From NCBI GenBank assembly GCA_029449245.1, contig JANATF010000001.1, positions 2,666,001 to 2,730,000 on the forward strand: DNA of 64,000 nucleotides. Reading direction: 5' to 3'. The position numbers and the translations under genes were made by a program. Origin of the DNA: Mortierella alpina. Taxonomy: Eukaryota; Mortierellomycota; Mortierellomycetes; Mortierellales; Mortierellaceae. Below, piece after piece: positions 48,457-60,839 of the stretch. How positions within the stretch are numbered: the stretch's first letter is position 1; the number at the start of each line of letters is the position of its first letter. The notes under the pieces were generated by a model. It worked only from the letters and a program-made list of their open reading frames with translations. It did not search any database and was not told the DNA's origin.

Positions 48457-49829
48457 ATGAAAATTACCGCGCTGGTCTCCCTTGCCGTTGCTGTCCTGGC
48501 TTTCACCGATGCGAGTCCCATTGACAGACGTCCCCATGGATCCCACGGTGGCCATTCTGTGTCTCTGACTCGTAACCCGCACTTCAAGCACAATACCAAG
48601 GCCCAGATTGCAAAGCTGAACAAGCGTTATCCTGGCTTGAAGATCCTTGCCGCTTCCTCTGGTTCGGTTCCCTTGGTTGATGTCCCGAACGACCTCGAGG
48701 TACAGATTATTACATTCTTCTACTACTGACAAGCCGGTTTCCGGAGTTCAACATACTGACTTGCTTCCTCCGCCTTGGTCTAAAGTATTATGGAACAGTG
48801 TCTGTTGGAACCCCAGCTCAAAAGTTCAAGCTGGACTTTGACACAGTAAGCTAGTCAGATATTGAATTTGCTGCCTGTGATGTTCCATGATCAGTTGCTA
48901 ATACGCTTTACCTTCTCAAATCACTCGTTCCTCTGTAGGGTTCATCGGATATCTGGTTCCCCTCTAGCACTTGCATCACCACCGCCTGCAAGAAGCACAC
49001 CCGCTTCAGCTCCACTGCCTCCTCGACCTACCAGAAGGATGGTCGTTCGTGGACAATTTCTTATGGAGATGGCTCCAGCGCCTCCGGAATTCTGGGCTCC
49101 GATCTGGTCAATGTCGGAGGTATCTCTGTCCGCCAGACCATCGGTCTTGCCACAAAGGAGTCCACTCAGTTCGGATCTTCTCCTGAAGATGGTCTCTTTG
49201 GCCTCGGATTCCACACTATTGAGTCTGTGAGTGGCGTCAAGACTTTCATGGATAACGCGATTGCGGGCGGTGTCCTTTCCCAGCCCGTTGTCTCAGTCTT
49301 CCTGCCCTCGGTCCGTCGAAACGGCGGCGTTGGTGGTGAGTACCTCTTTGGAGGCATTGATTCGACCAAGTACTCCGGCTCCTTGACCTATGTTCCTGTT
49401 ACCAAGCAGGGCTATTGGCAAGTTTTGATCGAGGATGCCTCCTACGACGGCGCGTCCCTCGGACAGACTTCTCAGGGTATCATTGATACTGGTACGACCC
49501 TGGTCATCGTCGGCGATGCCGCTGCCGCTGCCATCCATGCGAGTATCCCTGGATCAACCAACGACCCGAACAACGGGTGGCTCGTCCCCTGTTCCGTTTC
49601 GTCGAGCACCGCCAATGTCGGCTTTGCTATGGGCGGCAAGACTTTTAACGTTCCTGTCGCTGATCTGGCCTATGAGGATCTCGGTGACGGTTCTGGAAAC
49701 TGCTTCTCTGGAATTCAGGGCGGCCAGGATGGTCTCTGGATTTTGGGCGATGTCTTCATTAAGAACAACTACTGCGTCTTCTCTCAGACCTCGTCCCCCA
49801 GCATTGGAATCGCCCCTCTTGCGTATTAA
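48457..49829 (+). CDS. Secreted pepsin-family (A1) aspartic protease
   Basis: Three exons (48457-48699, 48786-48845, 48939-49829) join in phase to about 397 residues. The signal peptide MKITALVSLAVAVLAFTDAS is followed by a basic propeptide containing IAKLNKRYPG, with a possible Lys-Arg cleavage site. The mature enzyme starts around YYGTVSVGTPAQKFKLDFDT. The two catalytic motifs are DFDTGSSDIW (split by intron 2) and GIIDTGTTLV. Other family landmarks are SYGDGSSASGILG (the flap Tyr), EDGLFGLGF, a C-terminal disulphide pair (WLVPC / GNCFSG) and WILGDVFIKNNYCVF. It resembles the secreted rhizopuspepsin/mucorpepsin group of zygomycetes: an extracellular endopeptidase active at acid pH. Confidence 0.96.
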
Positions 49830-52223
49830 TGCGCTCAAAAGTATTTGTGCACTTCTGACACAAGAAAGTGGGATAACTGCTCCCACAGAGAAAAAGAGCG
49901 AAAAGTAAAATAAAAAATCAGATTGGCATGCTGGTCAGCCTTGTTATACCTAACTCCTTTTCGTTTTGCAAGCCTTGACCATTACCCTAGTTCATACGCG
50001 CGAGGGTGTGACTATATAGTATCGAACAAGCCCAGGCCCTGGATGCAAAAGTGTATTCAGGGGCGACCGACGGTGTGTGGTCAGAAGCATGCTAGGATCT
50101 GTTAATAACGACGGACATAAACTTGGGAATAGACGAAATGCTTTGTAATGTTACTAAGATCTGCTCGGTCCCGCACCCGAAACCACACATCGTGCATTTG
50201 TAGTTCAGGTTTCTTTGGGCTTATCCTTTTTTTTAATCCATTTCATCGACCGCTGTATGCTGCTTTCATGATGCTGAAAATATCATTGGTGGTCGTCTTG
50301 TTAGAAATGGGTCCAAGCACTTCCACCCTTGTATGCTCGGACCATTTTCATGTCGCATGACAACACCCGCAGCGAATTAAGCACCCATCAACAGAGCGCA
50401 TTGCAGGTGGTCAAGCACCAAATACATCAAAGTTCGAAACGGCTGGTCGGTGCGGAGGGAGGTGAGAACAGATACTGGTAAATCGCGCACCGCACGGCTG
50501 CACGGCGCTCTTGCTTGAGTGCTATTTTGAATTCCATATGAAACGGAGAAAAGAAGAATAGGACCCCAAAGGGACGCGCGTAACAAGCATCCTACGTTAG
50601 AATAGGCGCCGCAATCGCCCCTGAGCCTCGGCAGGGCTCACTACTCCAGAAATGCACAAAAGTGTTGAGAGCCAAAGAGGTACTTGGATCATGCTTTTTA
50701 TTTACCATTGTTCGGCCTAGATGATGCACAGTCCATCATCCACTGCAGACCCTTCTCGGCTCCTCAACAGCAGCCTCAATGCGGACTTAAACCGATAGAG
50801 TTCGAGAGTAAAGGAGTGTTTTCAAAGGGTCCACACCGTTGTACATTGAAGACATCCCTTTTGTACCATGGGGCAACACCAGGGCCATCGACGCTACATG
50901 TATCTTCATCTCATGGTCCACGAGTATCGCCGTCTGCCTCCTGGTTCGGCTTACCCTTGCATTGCATTGCTCTGTGTTTTTGTGGGACAGAAGGCGGAGT
51001 CGCTCACCCTTTTTTCAAAATCTCAATCTCGCTATGCCCCTTTGCTCATTGTCTCCTGGCGTTTGAGATTCTTTTTCTTGCTTGAGGATTCGTGTGCTCA
51101 CCATTCTGTGTGTTTCCAGGCCCAGTGTTCCTACGCAGCGTAGAAGCCAAAGCTCCCGCATCAGCCAGCACTCCTTTCAAGACTTTTGCTCCCCAAAACT
51201 TAAACGAACCAACTCAGTACACTGCTTATTCAAGAGAGCCAGACGTCGTGCGCATTATTCTATGCTTGCACTTCTCCTGCACATTCGCATGGTATCGTGA
51301 GGTAACCATTCTGGAGCTCATCTGTCTGAATCTGCTTCTGGAAACTACAAACAGTAGTGGAGGCACCGCCAAAACGTATTTTTACTCTGCTTGCACCATG
51401 CAGACTGCGTCAGCCGCCCGAGCTACGAAAATATGCATGGCACTGTGAATGTTGATGCGGAGGCTGACCGTTTTGTGCTGCTTGTGCCTAGGGCACGGAG
51501 CCCGCAACATTGTCCCCTTTTCTCCGTTGTAGTCCGACAAAACTGTAACACTCTGTCATCCAAGGCGTCGGGACGCATAGGCATCCACAACTCTCCCCAA
51601 CGCCCGTGCTCCTTTTTTATTTTTGTGGTTCCTGCTGCTCACTGCTTCCTTTCGAACTTTTTGTTTCCGGTTCGATTCAATGGGCAATCTTTACTTTTGT
51701 TTGGGGAATACAGGATTTCAAAATCATTCAAATAGCGTGAAGACATCCGTTTCTCTCCCTCTCTGATCTACTTGTTTTCCTTTTGTTCGTTCTTCCAACT
51801 CCAACTTGCACCATTGTATCTTGGATTTATCTTCTATATTCTACTTCCATTTACCTCCTCCCCTTCCTCCGTCCTTTCTTCTCCACCTTTCCTTAGTTAT
51901 CTTTCTTCCTAAGCTTGTATTTCCTCCCTACGAGCGACATTTATGAATTAAGCGACGAATCTCCCCCACATAAGGATCTCCCACACAAGGAACTCCCCCG
52001 CACGCCCACACGGCCCTCGCTATCAATCAACCGAACCTACTCCTCACAACGACTCCTCCTTCTTCGCAACCCGTCGCCCTTAACGACCAACCTGGATAAT
52101 ATCAAGCCGTAGCACAACCTTCTCTCCCTTCCCTCAACCTTATATCCACTTCGGCACCCCTTTTGCAACGTTACAGTCCTCCACTCTTCTCATAACAAAG
52201 GACGCCATCTTACCTGACCAACC
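49830..52223. other. Long intergenic region, AT/CT-rich leader towards 52 kb
   Basis: 2.4 kb with only shadow ORFs. From about 51740 to 52200 the plus strand is strongly pyrimidine-rich (TTTCTCTCCC, CTCCTCCCCTTCC), as in long 5' leaders of fungal regulatory genes. No known RNA gene was recognised. Confidence 0.5.
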
Positions 52224-54005
52224 ATGCTCGTTAATGCAGCTCAAAGTCACTTCAAGTTTGACCGCTTCGACCAAAGCCCTGCGGGATCCTTTGAAAGTCT
52301 AGCATCCTTGAAATCTGGTCACGTCATGCGAAAGAGGTAGAGCAGTTAAGAGGAGTCGCGAACCTACTGCGTAGTGAATGTTCTGTTTTTCTGGTAGAGA
52401 ACAAAAGAGGTACAAAACGACTTAATTGTACTATCATCATCTCTTCCTACAATGCCTTAGTCCTACTAGCTATCATCGACGCACTGTCAGTTGCCTCGCA
52501 GTGGCATCGCACCACGAACACTATGACCATCCTTGGTATTGTTCATCCAACAGTCGTTTCTACGACACACTCGAGATCGCAGAAGGCTCGGCTTCACCTG
52601 TCCACCAGACACGTCACGCCAAACGCAAAAGCGAGGGTTCTATCTCGCTTGAGCACCTTCAAAAAAGTCTCTCCGGCGCAGGCGTCGCTAATGTGAATGC
52701 ATCCTCGGGTAAGAACAAGAGCGCACAAGGTAACAAACGAACATCAGTGTTATCTAGCAAAATCACAAATGCGCTGCGCGTGCTTTCTATGATAATAGAC
52801 TGTGAGGTGAGGGGTGAGCAACGTGGCAAAAGTCACGCGTTCTGCCTCATGCAAGTTTTGCTGCCCTCTCTTGTTTTTGGCAAAGACCACCGAACCTCAC
52901 AGCCAGATTTTGCCGCCTTGAGAAAACATATCCACATTTTCTGTGGAGATAGAAGCACAAAGTATACGTGGTATCGAGGGGTGCGTGATCCTTACATATA
53001 CTAATGCTCTCCATGTGCATCCATATTATCTAGTTGGTGATTGTAGAACGGTTGGCGTGCCCTCTGGACCCATGGGTGGAAAGAAGGTAAGGCCCGAATT
53101 CTTGTTAAATGGCACAGCCTTCTTCGCATCGGCAGGACAGGAATATATAAAAACCTCTCGTCCATCACCGTCCAACAAAGTTCATGCATTCCCCAATCTC
53201 TATATCGCCAGAAGGCATACTCATCCACCGTGCAGTTAAGCCTCATCCAATGGTCTCGTTACGGCAACTCTCGGATAATGAGTGTCCTGACAGTGGATGC
53301 TACATGGAGTGCGCGCCTTTTGATCCTGTTTTTGCAGAAGTTCCAAAAGGAGCAGGGCCTAGCTCTCTCGAAGACAACCTCGTTGTTTCCAACTTTGACG
53401 TTGGAGCGGAACGCGAGCGCGACTATCGTTGCGCTGCAAATAACTGCTGCCTCCTCCAGTGCGCAGAGTCAACGCTAATAATCGGTGGCAGTTACAGCAA
53501 TCTACAGAACCTCGCACACCTTCCAGTCCGACCTTCCTCTAACCCAGAATACTCCTACTTTGATTGCTCTCATTTTCAAAAGCTCGCAGTGTCGTCTCCC
53601 GTAACTCCACCTCGCCGATCGCTGCTTTCTGATCTCCTCAGCAGCCAGGGCAGCCAGAGCCGCCTCGAGCAGAATGCCAACCGCCGAAGAATGCTCAAGA
53701 GCATGCGTCGGTATTCTGTTGATGCCAGCGAGATGGATTTCAGCGTCAGTCGCCCTTCAAGCAGGTTCAAACATCTAGAAGGCATTCCTTCGGAGGAAGA
53801 AGGCGCAAGCACCTTGCTGGCGGATGGTGGTCGCCAGGGATTCAGTTCCACACCCACTGTCAGGTACCTTCGAAACCCATGCCACGCAGCCGTCAAGACC
53901 AAGCTCCTTCCCTCGGCGTACCGCGGAGCCCACGTGCGGCGTGGGGGTGCAGCGGCAGATGACGAGACCCCCGATTACTTTGGCGCAGAGGACCGCGTTT
54001 GGTAG
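52224..54005 (+). CDS. Unrecognised gene, disordered basic/Ser-rich product
   Basis: Proposed exons are 52224-52336 (MLVNAAQSHFKFDRFDQSPA), 52491-52708 (CLAVASHHEHYDHPWYCSSN ... SISLEHLQKSLSGAG) and 53213-54005. The joins are in phase, but the last intron is 504 nt and may hide another exon. The C-terminal exon contains VSSPVTPPRRSLLSDLLSSQ, then NRRRMLKSMRRYSVDASEMD, and ends TPDYFGAEDRVW. PPRRSLLSDLL and RRYSVDASE look like short linear or phosphorylation motifs rather than a folded domain. I recognise no family. The short promoter-like gap to the next gene (230 bp) argues for a separate gene, but the two could be one transcript. Confidence 0.45.
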
Positions 54006-54233
54006 ACGATCCTCTTCCTTTCGTGATCGACCGATCCTTGTATTTTAGTGGCATTGTGCACCTGTACCATTATATCTATGCTGCCTGCCGTTGCGATTCT
54101 CGCTGGGTATCGCTGCCTCCTCTTTTTCGTTCCTCCCCCGTCCTCGACCTCTCCTGTTGCTTTGGGTTGAATTGGCCAATAAAGGACGCTTCACACACTA
54201 CGTACGTCACGTAACCTTGTGTCGGAGATTCCT

Positions 54234-57200
54234 ATGTTTTTCTTTGATCCCAGATCCGATTCGCACTCGCATCACCCATTGACCGACCAACACGAAGAGC
54301 AGCAGCGGCCTCATCACCAGAGTCCGGAGTATAGACAGGCGCAACCCGCATTCAACTCCCCGATCGTAATGGAACGGCCCCAACACGCAAGGCATCCATC
54401 ACAACCTGCAACTTTAGTTCCCATCCCTTCCATCTCCACCGCTCCTGCTTCCGCAGAGCCTGCCGACAACCCTCCTCCATCGCTTGACAAGAAAACCGCC
54501 TTCAAGGACATGCTTCGACAGCGTCAAGCCGAGGTTAGGACCAACAGGGCCTCGTCCGCCGCTCTCTCGGATGCTCGCTCACGACGCTCCACAACCACTG
54601 CCGGATACTCCGGTGATCGAGGCTACCACTACGCCCACTCGGATTACAGGGAAGGGCATCAACGGGGCCTGTCCCTCCAATCGCTCCGGGAAGAAGCCTC
54701 CAGAAACGATAGACGGGCACCGTATCATGGCCAGCGTCCGCCTGCCAACGCAGGTATCGTCATCCATGGACCAGAGATTAGGTACAGCAACGAGATTCGT
54801 CAGGATCCGAGTGGCGGTATCTTCATTCGCGGCCCAGAGGTTTTGCCAGCACATGGACATCAACACACCGAATCTCAGGATTATACCCAACGATGGCATC
54901 AAGAGCAACGCTTAGAGTCTGCACCATATGGCTCTGTCAATTCTTACCAAGAGAGGCGCGTGTCTCAAGAGGCACAGGATTTGCGAGACATGCTTCTTAC
55001 AAGGCGCTTGTCAGGACCCTCCACCACCCAGGATCAGGATGCCATACACAGCGCAGACAACAGCAACAAGGTAACTTGCGACCAGAAGCTGCCTCCGGGA
55101 GTTATCGATGGGTCTGAGCACATTTCATCGTCTATGGACACGAAGACATTCTTAAACAATAATTGACACCGTTTTTGTCAACATTCCAAGGCAAGAGCCC
55201 CCACGGCGACAGACCCAATGGCGTGTACTTTAGGTGAGAAGGGTAAGCAGCCTCATCCTTTTAATGGTGGAGAGAACAAGATGAAATTTGAGTTGAGGTT
55301 TCTTATCGGCATCGTCTTTTTTCTTGACATACTAGGCCAAGTACACGAGGCAAGCCATGCAGCACCAGACAGGAGAGCCGATATTACGGGAGACGTGATC
55401 AATTTTAGATCAAGAGAGGCAGAGGGCCAAAAGTTCGCACCCGCCGATGGTAGGCCTCCGGCGATGACCCACCCGCCGAGTAACCAGGCGCTGCAGCCAT
55501 TCTCAATCAAGTTTCCAGCACCGCCACTGCCACCAACACCACCAGTGCCACCACCCACACTACCAGCACCGCCAGCGCCTCCCGCCACTGGCGCTGGTGT
55601 TGAACATCATCCCTCGGGTCTACCTCCTGCCGCGACCGAGCCATCCCCACCACTCAAAATGAGCGTGTACAACCCTTCAGCTGCCAACCCCAGGAACGTG
55701 AACGCTATGAAACCCGTTGAGCAACCATCCAAGTCAACGAAATTCAGTAGCGCACCGCCACCTCCTCCGGCGGCATTTAAAGGCCCATCCCTGACAATGA
55801 CGGTCGACAATAGTAATTACACTAAGACTGCCGACAGTTCGTCCCCCTCTTCCCAGGCTTCGCCAATCTCGACAATGCCCTCTGTACCGACCACAACGAA
55901 TACCAATGACGCGCAGAGAGCTGGCGCTTCGGATGTGAGACCTGGCGCAAAAGACGGGAGCGCTAAGCTCAACGGAGATTCACCGAACAAGAAGGATGAC
56001 GGTAATGCCTCTGTGTCCAATGCGAGCGATTATTCTTCAACTACCAGGAGAGCACACCCAGATCCCGATGGCCAAGAGCAACACCAACAAGCATCGAAGC
56101 GAGCAAGGGTGGGTGGCGACACTGGCGAAGCGATGACCGGTCTCAGCCTGAGCGCTATTCGAGAGGACCGTGCGAGCAAGGATCCAAAGCTCGCGAAAAA
56201 GATGGAAGAAGCCGAGAAGGCAAAAGCCCGACTAGAGGAACTAACCAAAGCGCGCGAGTTGGCTATGGAGGTGATCAAAGCTCGGGAACGGGCTGTAGGA
56301 CTCGCCAAAGGTCGAGAGCCGGCAAGAACTCCCCCAGCGATCAATGATCGACCTTCTGGATGGGGCGGCGATCGAGGTTCCGATAGGCGATCTGAGCGAG
56401 GTGCCCAGAGGGATGGTGACAGGAGAAGTGACCGTGGATATGAAGGATCATCAGACCGGTACTCGGACAAAAACTATGACCGAGCCCCCAACAACTACAA
56501 TGACAGGAGGTATGGCAAAGGCTATGAACGCGAAGCGGAGAGAAGTCGCGATAGAGGTTCGGAAAGAGGCCAGGACAGGGATAGAGAGAGAGGAAACGGG
56601 CGGGTTCCCTCCGCTAGTCAAGAGAGACCTGCTGAGAAGAGTACTGAGAAGAGCACTGAGAAATTGCAAGGCCAAGGCAGTGAAAAAGTTGTGGAAAAAG
56701 AGAGGGGCCGAGAGAGCGGGTCTCCACAGGGGAAAAACTCGGCCAAGGTTGTTATCAACGTGGACCAAAAGGAGGTCCCAAAGCAGCTTGTAGTTGAGGG
56801 CAGCCCTGTACTCTTTGCAGGTGCCAACAGGATGCAGGCCAAAGCAGGTTCAACGCAGCCAGTGCAACAGCCACAGGGGGAAAAGACAGTCGAGGCGCCT
56901 TCCCAGACTGGCGATGAAGAACCTATTATCTTTTCCTCGGCAGGCCGAGCGCAGCAACAACACCAGCAGCAACAACAACAACAACAGCAGCAGCAGCAGC
57001 AGCAACAACAACAACAACAACAACAGCAACATCAGAAAGAGCAGGAGAAGGAGCAGTATGAGAAGCAATTGCAGCAGCAGCAACAGCAACAACAACTCAA
57101 ACAACAGCAGCAACATTCGCAACAGCAACCACTTAGCGCGTCTGCCATGGATGTCGATGAGGCTACGGTCAAGGCCGAGTCTCCGATTTTGTTCTCCTCT

Positions 57201-58325
57201 GCAAGCAGACTGCAGCAAAACCTGGAGTCTCCCATTTTGTTTGCTGCAGCGAGCAGAGCTAATGGCGTAGGATCGCCCTTGACGCCTACCTTTGGCAATC
57301 CTCAGTTTAGCCAAGGTCAGGGGTCGCTCCCACCTTTTGTGATCGGATCCTCAACCTCTCTGTCGCAAGGAATGCCTGGAAAGGATTTCGCAGCCAAGGA
57401 GCGTTCTCAAGGCTCTTCCTACTTCAAAAGCAACGGACTAAACATGGTCTCAACGCCGCATGGTGACGTTGGACGGAGTGATATGTCTCTGGCCTTTGAA
57501 GTTATTGATCGCTGCACTATCGATCTTCAGCAACTTCAACAACGCCATGTCGCTGTTACAAGCCAGCTTAGTGAAGTTACCTTCAAAGCCTTGGAGTCGG
57601 ATGCTCGCCTCGCCCAACTTGCGGCACAAATGGAGCTTGAGATGAAAATGAATCACATCCATCAGGAGATCAAGCGTGGATTTGAACAGAAGCAGCTTCC
57701 TGAGCTTCAGAGAATGATGCAGGCAACGCATGAAATGATTCTGAGATTGAGTCAACTCTCTGCATCCGCTGCTGCAGGATCTGCCACGGCAGTTGTTGTG
57801 GCACCAAAGCTTGGTTCAGCTAAGGCATTAGCAGGAGTCGGAAGCGCGGGATCAGGAACTGGAACAGAGCAAGGACCGACCTCGACCACCTCACCAGCCG
57901 CTTTGGCCCTGGCCAAGCTGGCAGAAAGTGGGCACACCTGGCCATCGACATTGAATGCGGATTTGAACGGAGCAAAGAAGCAGGAAACAGGGCTCAGTGG
58001 TGGTGTGGATATCGCCTTTATGGGATCGGTGGCACAGCGTCAGCAGGAGACAAGAGTGGACTTTATAGAGGGGGCAAAGTCTTCCGGCGGATCAGGACGG
58101 CCTGGAGGAGCCTCAGCAGGAGAGGCGGCCAGTGTTGAGCGAGTGTTGATCCGACCCTGCCTGTCGTTCAACATTGCACCCAAAGGATGCCGCTTCACGC
58201 TGAACAATAGTCCGTGCCCGTACATGCACACGTGTCTTTACTGCGGATCGGTGGATCACCCTGTCCTTCAGTGCGACTACACCTCCGTGGAGCCCTCGCA
58301 GGATGGCATCTTCAAGCGGGAATAA
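54234..58325 (+). CDS. Large disordered polyQ protein with coiled coil and C-terminal CCCH-like zinc region
   Basis: Exons 54234-55070, 55191-55233 and 55336-58325 join in phase (NSNK/ARAPTATDPMACTLG/QVHEAS) to about 1289 residues. Order: disordered Arg/Gln/Pro-rich N-terminus; Pro-rich segment (APPLPPTPPVPPPTLP); predicted nuclear-type basic region (KRARVGGD); a charged coiled coil (KLAKKMEEAEKAKARLEELT); a long RD/RS/RG-rich stretch; four copies of an SPILF(S/A)xASR motif around a long polyQ run (near 56950-57120); a second helical region (VIDRCTIDLQQLQQRH onwards); and a Cys/His end with CLSFNIAPKGC, CPYMHTC and LYCGSVDHPVLQC. The last part looks like a degenerate CCCH finger plus a knuckle. 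The mix suggests a nuclear RNA- or chromatin-associated factor, but I recognise no named family. The start is chosen at the first ATG of the first exon; a CCAAT box lies at about 54175. Confidence 0.72.
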
Positions 58326-58719
58326 AAAAACAACCAGAAAGTGCCTCACAGATCTGACCGGGCAGGATCTCATTTGGAACTTTGCATCTATCTCTCTACC
58401 ATACCATGCATCTCATGAAATAAAAATGATCACATCGACACTATTGCTTCCATCTCAAAAGAAAATTTTATTCTGCATTCTAAGCAACGAAAGGTGGCAC
58501 CAAAGGTGGGGCAGAAAGAAAAAAGCACATATTTTGTTAACAATCAGCACATAGGCAGTGACAGAAGCATCCCAAGGAAGCAAGAGTCATGCTATACATA
58601 CATTATTCGTTCTTGTGAAGAAAAAGAAAAAGAAAAAAAGGGAGAAGGAAAGGAGGGGCCATCTTTCTTTTTTTTTTTCAACTTCTCTTGCTCTTGACAA
58701 CAAAACCACACACAACGCT

Positions 58720-60839
58720 TTAGATAAGATCGGCAACGTTCATGGGCATCTCAAGGACCTGAGTAGAGTAGAACTGCTCGATCTCACGGAGCATGCGGGT
58801 GTCATCGGCAGTGACAAAGTTGATGGCAACACCCTTACGACCGAAACGACCACCACGACCGATACGGTGAATGTAGTTCTCCTTGTTGGAGGGGAGATCG
58901 TAGTTGATGACCAAGGAGACCTGCTGGACATCGATACCACGGGCCAACAAGTCGGTGGCGATCAGGACACGGGAGGATCCGGAGCGGAACTCCTTCATGA
59001 TGACCTCACGCTGACCCTGCTCCATATCTCCGTGCATGGCAGAGACAGTGAACTCACGGGCAGTGAGCTTCTCGGTCAACCAGTCGACCTTTCTGCGGGT
59101 GTTGCAGAAGATGACAGCCTGGGTGATGGTGACGGTCTCGTAGAGATCGCACAGGGTGTCGAGCTTCCACTCCTCCTTCTCAACAGCGACGTAGAACTGC
59201 TTGATACCCTCGAGGGTCAGCTCATCCTTCTTGACCAAGATGCGGACGGGGTCGCGCATGAACTTGGTGGTGACCTCCATGACCTCGGTGGGCATGGTGG
59301 CGGACAGGAGGACGACCTGAGTGCTTGGGGGAAGACGCTGGAAGACATCGTAAATCTGGTCCTTGAAACCACGGGACAACATCTCATCGGCCTCATCGAG
59401 GATGAACATCTTCATGCTGTCGGTCTTAAGGGCACCACGGTTGATCATGTCAAAGACACGACCGGGGGTACCGACGACGACCTGGGCACCTCCTTCGAGG
59501 GTCTTCATGTCGTCGCGGACGTTGGTACCACCAATGCAGGCGTGGCAGTGGATCTTCATGAAGTCACCGAGGGCGATGACGACCTTCTGGATCTGCTGGG
59601 CCAACTCGCGGGTAGGGGCGAGGATAAGGGCCTGGCACTGAGGGTTGGAGGTATCCAACTTCTGCAGAGCAGAGATCGAGAAGGTGGCGGTCTTTCCAGT
59701 ACCGGACTATGTTCGTGCAACAGTCAAGAGGCGGATGATTTACGAGTTAGTACAAAGAACACCCACTCACTCCAACAAGACATTACAAGACACCATGCGA
59801 CGTAATAAAGACACGCTCTTGATTGTTTACCTGGGCCTGGGCAATGACATCGCGACCCTTGATGACGGGGAGAATGGCACGCTGCTGAATGGTCGAGGGA
59901 CGCTCGAAACTAAAGATATAGATAGCACGTGGGAAGAGACCGCGTGGTCAGTATGTGCTTCCTCATGACAGTGACCGCCTCATCTATGCCTCATATATCG
60001 TCCCGATATCGCACTCTGTCAATGTCAAGTCGTCATCGCCAACTGCTGATAGGGAACATACCCATAGGCGTAGATACCACGAAGCAACTCGGGGGAGAGG
60101 TTCATGTTGTCGAAGTTGTCGACAATCTCATCCCAGTTGGACTATGGTTGCGCAAAATACAAAGAAGAAATAGCAAGAGATTCAGCACAAGGGTCGTATG
60201 GGCATATTCCTTGGGAGACGTTTTTGGATGCAATCCTTATCCTTACCTCGATCTCATTCTGGTCGAGCTCGAGACCGTTCTCGGTGCTATCAACGACAGA
60301 GCGAGAAAGCGTTGGGGTTAGAGAGATATGTCGACGAGAATTAGCACTTTCAAGGAGGTGGGCAAGTCAGGTCAAGGGGATGAAGGCTGGTATTTTGGCC
60401 GCATGAAGCGAGGACCAAAATAAGAACACATGAAAAGAAAAAAAAAATAGCCTGGGCAAGCACACACACAAGGGTAACTGCGGCAAGGGAAAAGGACCCC
60501 TTCATTGGAAAAATATCAGTCCCTGGATGATCAGCTGCTGGAGACGAAAACGTCGCTCACCACCTCCAATCAGGCAAGACTGAAGAGTGAGATCGTCGAC
60601 ACTCGCAGCAACGACTGCACAAGGAAAGAAACACAAGGAAAGGGAATAGAGCGAGAGCGAGAGAAAAGAGAGAAAGTTCATCCGAGTCCAGATCATCCTG
60701 CTTTGGATCTGCCTTTGATAGTCGAATTGGGCTCTCCAGCAACCGCTGGAAGAGTGCTGGTTTTTTTTTTCTTCTTCTTGGTACAATGATGGCGCACGGT
60801 GATGAGGAGGAGGGTTGGATCAACATACCTGGCAGCCAT
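58720..60839 (-). CDS. TIF1: Translation initiation factor eIF4A (DEAD-box helicase)
   Basis: Five exons on the minus strand (60839-60829, 60286-60247, 60141-60062, 59909-59831, 59706-58720) join in phase to 398 residues, the normal eIF4A length. The reading starts [20 protein letters not shown]. Motifs: [14 protein letters not shown] (Q motif), AQSGTGKTA (Walker A, split by intron 4), [84 protein letters not shown], and the typical end MPMNVADLI. It is the RNA-unwinding subunit of eIF4F that prepares mRNA 5' leaders for scanning. The first coding exon is only 11 nt and is followed by a 542-nt intron. A long plus-strand ORF over exon 5 is a shadow. Confidence 0.97.
60287..60828 (-). promoter_or_regulatory. 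542-nt first intron of eIF4A after an 11-nt coding exon
   Basis: GTATGTTG donor at 60828 and GATAG acceptor at 60287. It is much longer than other introns here except that of the Dbp2-type gene, and is C/T-rich on the coding strand. Large first introns directly after the start codon often carry expression-enhancing signals; that role is inference only. Confidence 0.45.

Noticed and set aside
56850-57314. Minus-strand Leu-rich ORF over the polyQ tract
   Set aside because: Poly-Leu is the reverse reading of the CAG/CAA repeat.
58558-59805. A 415-residue plus-strand ORF opposite eIF4A
   Set aside because: Antisense shadow of highly biased eIF4A codons; the minus strand encodes all helicase motifs.
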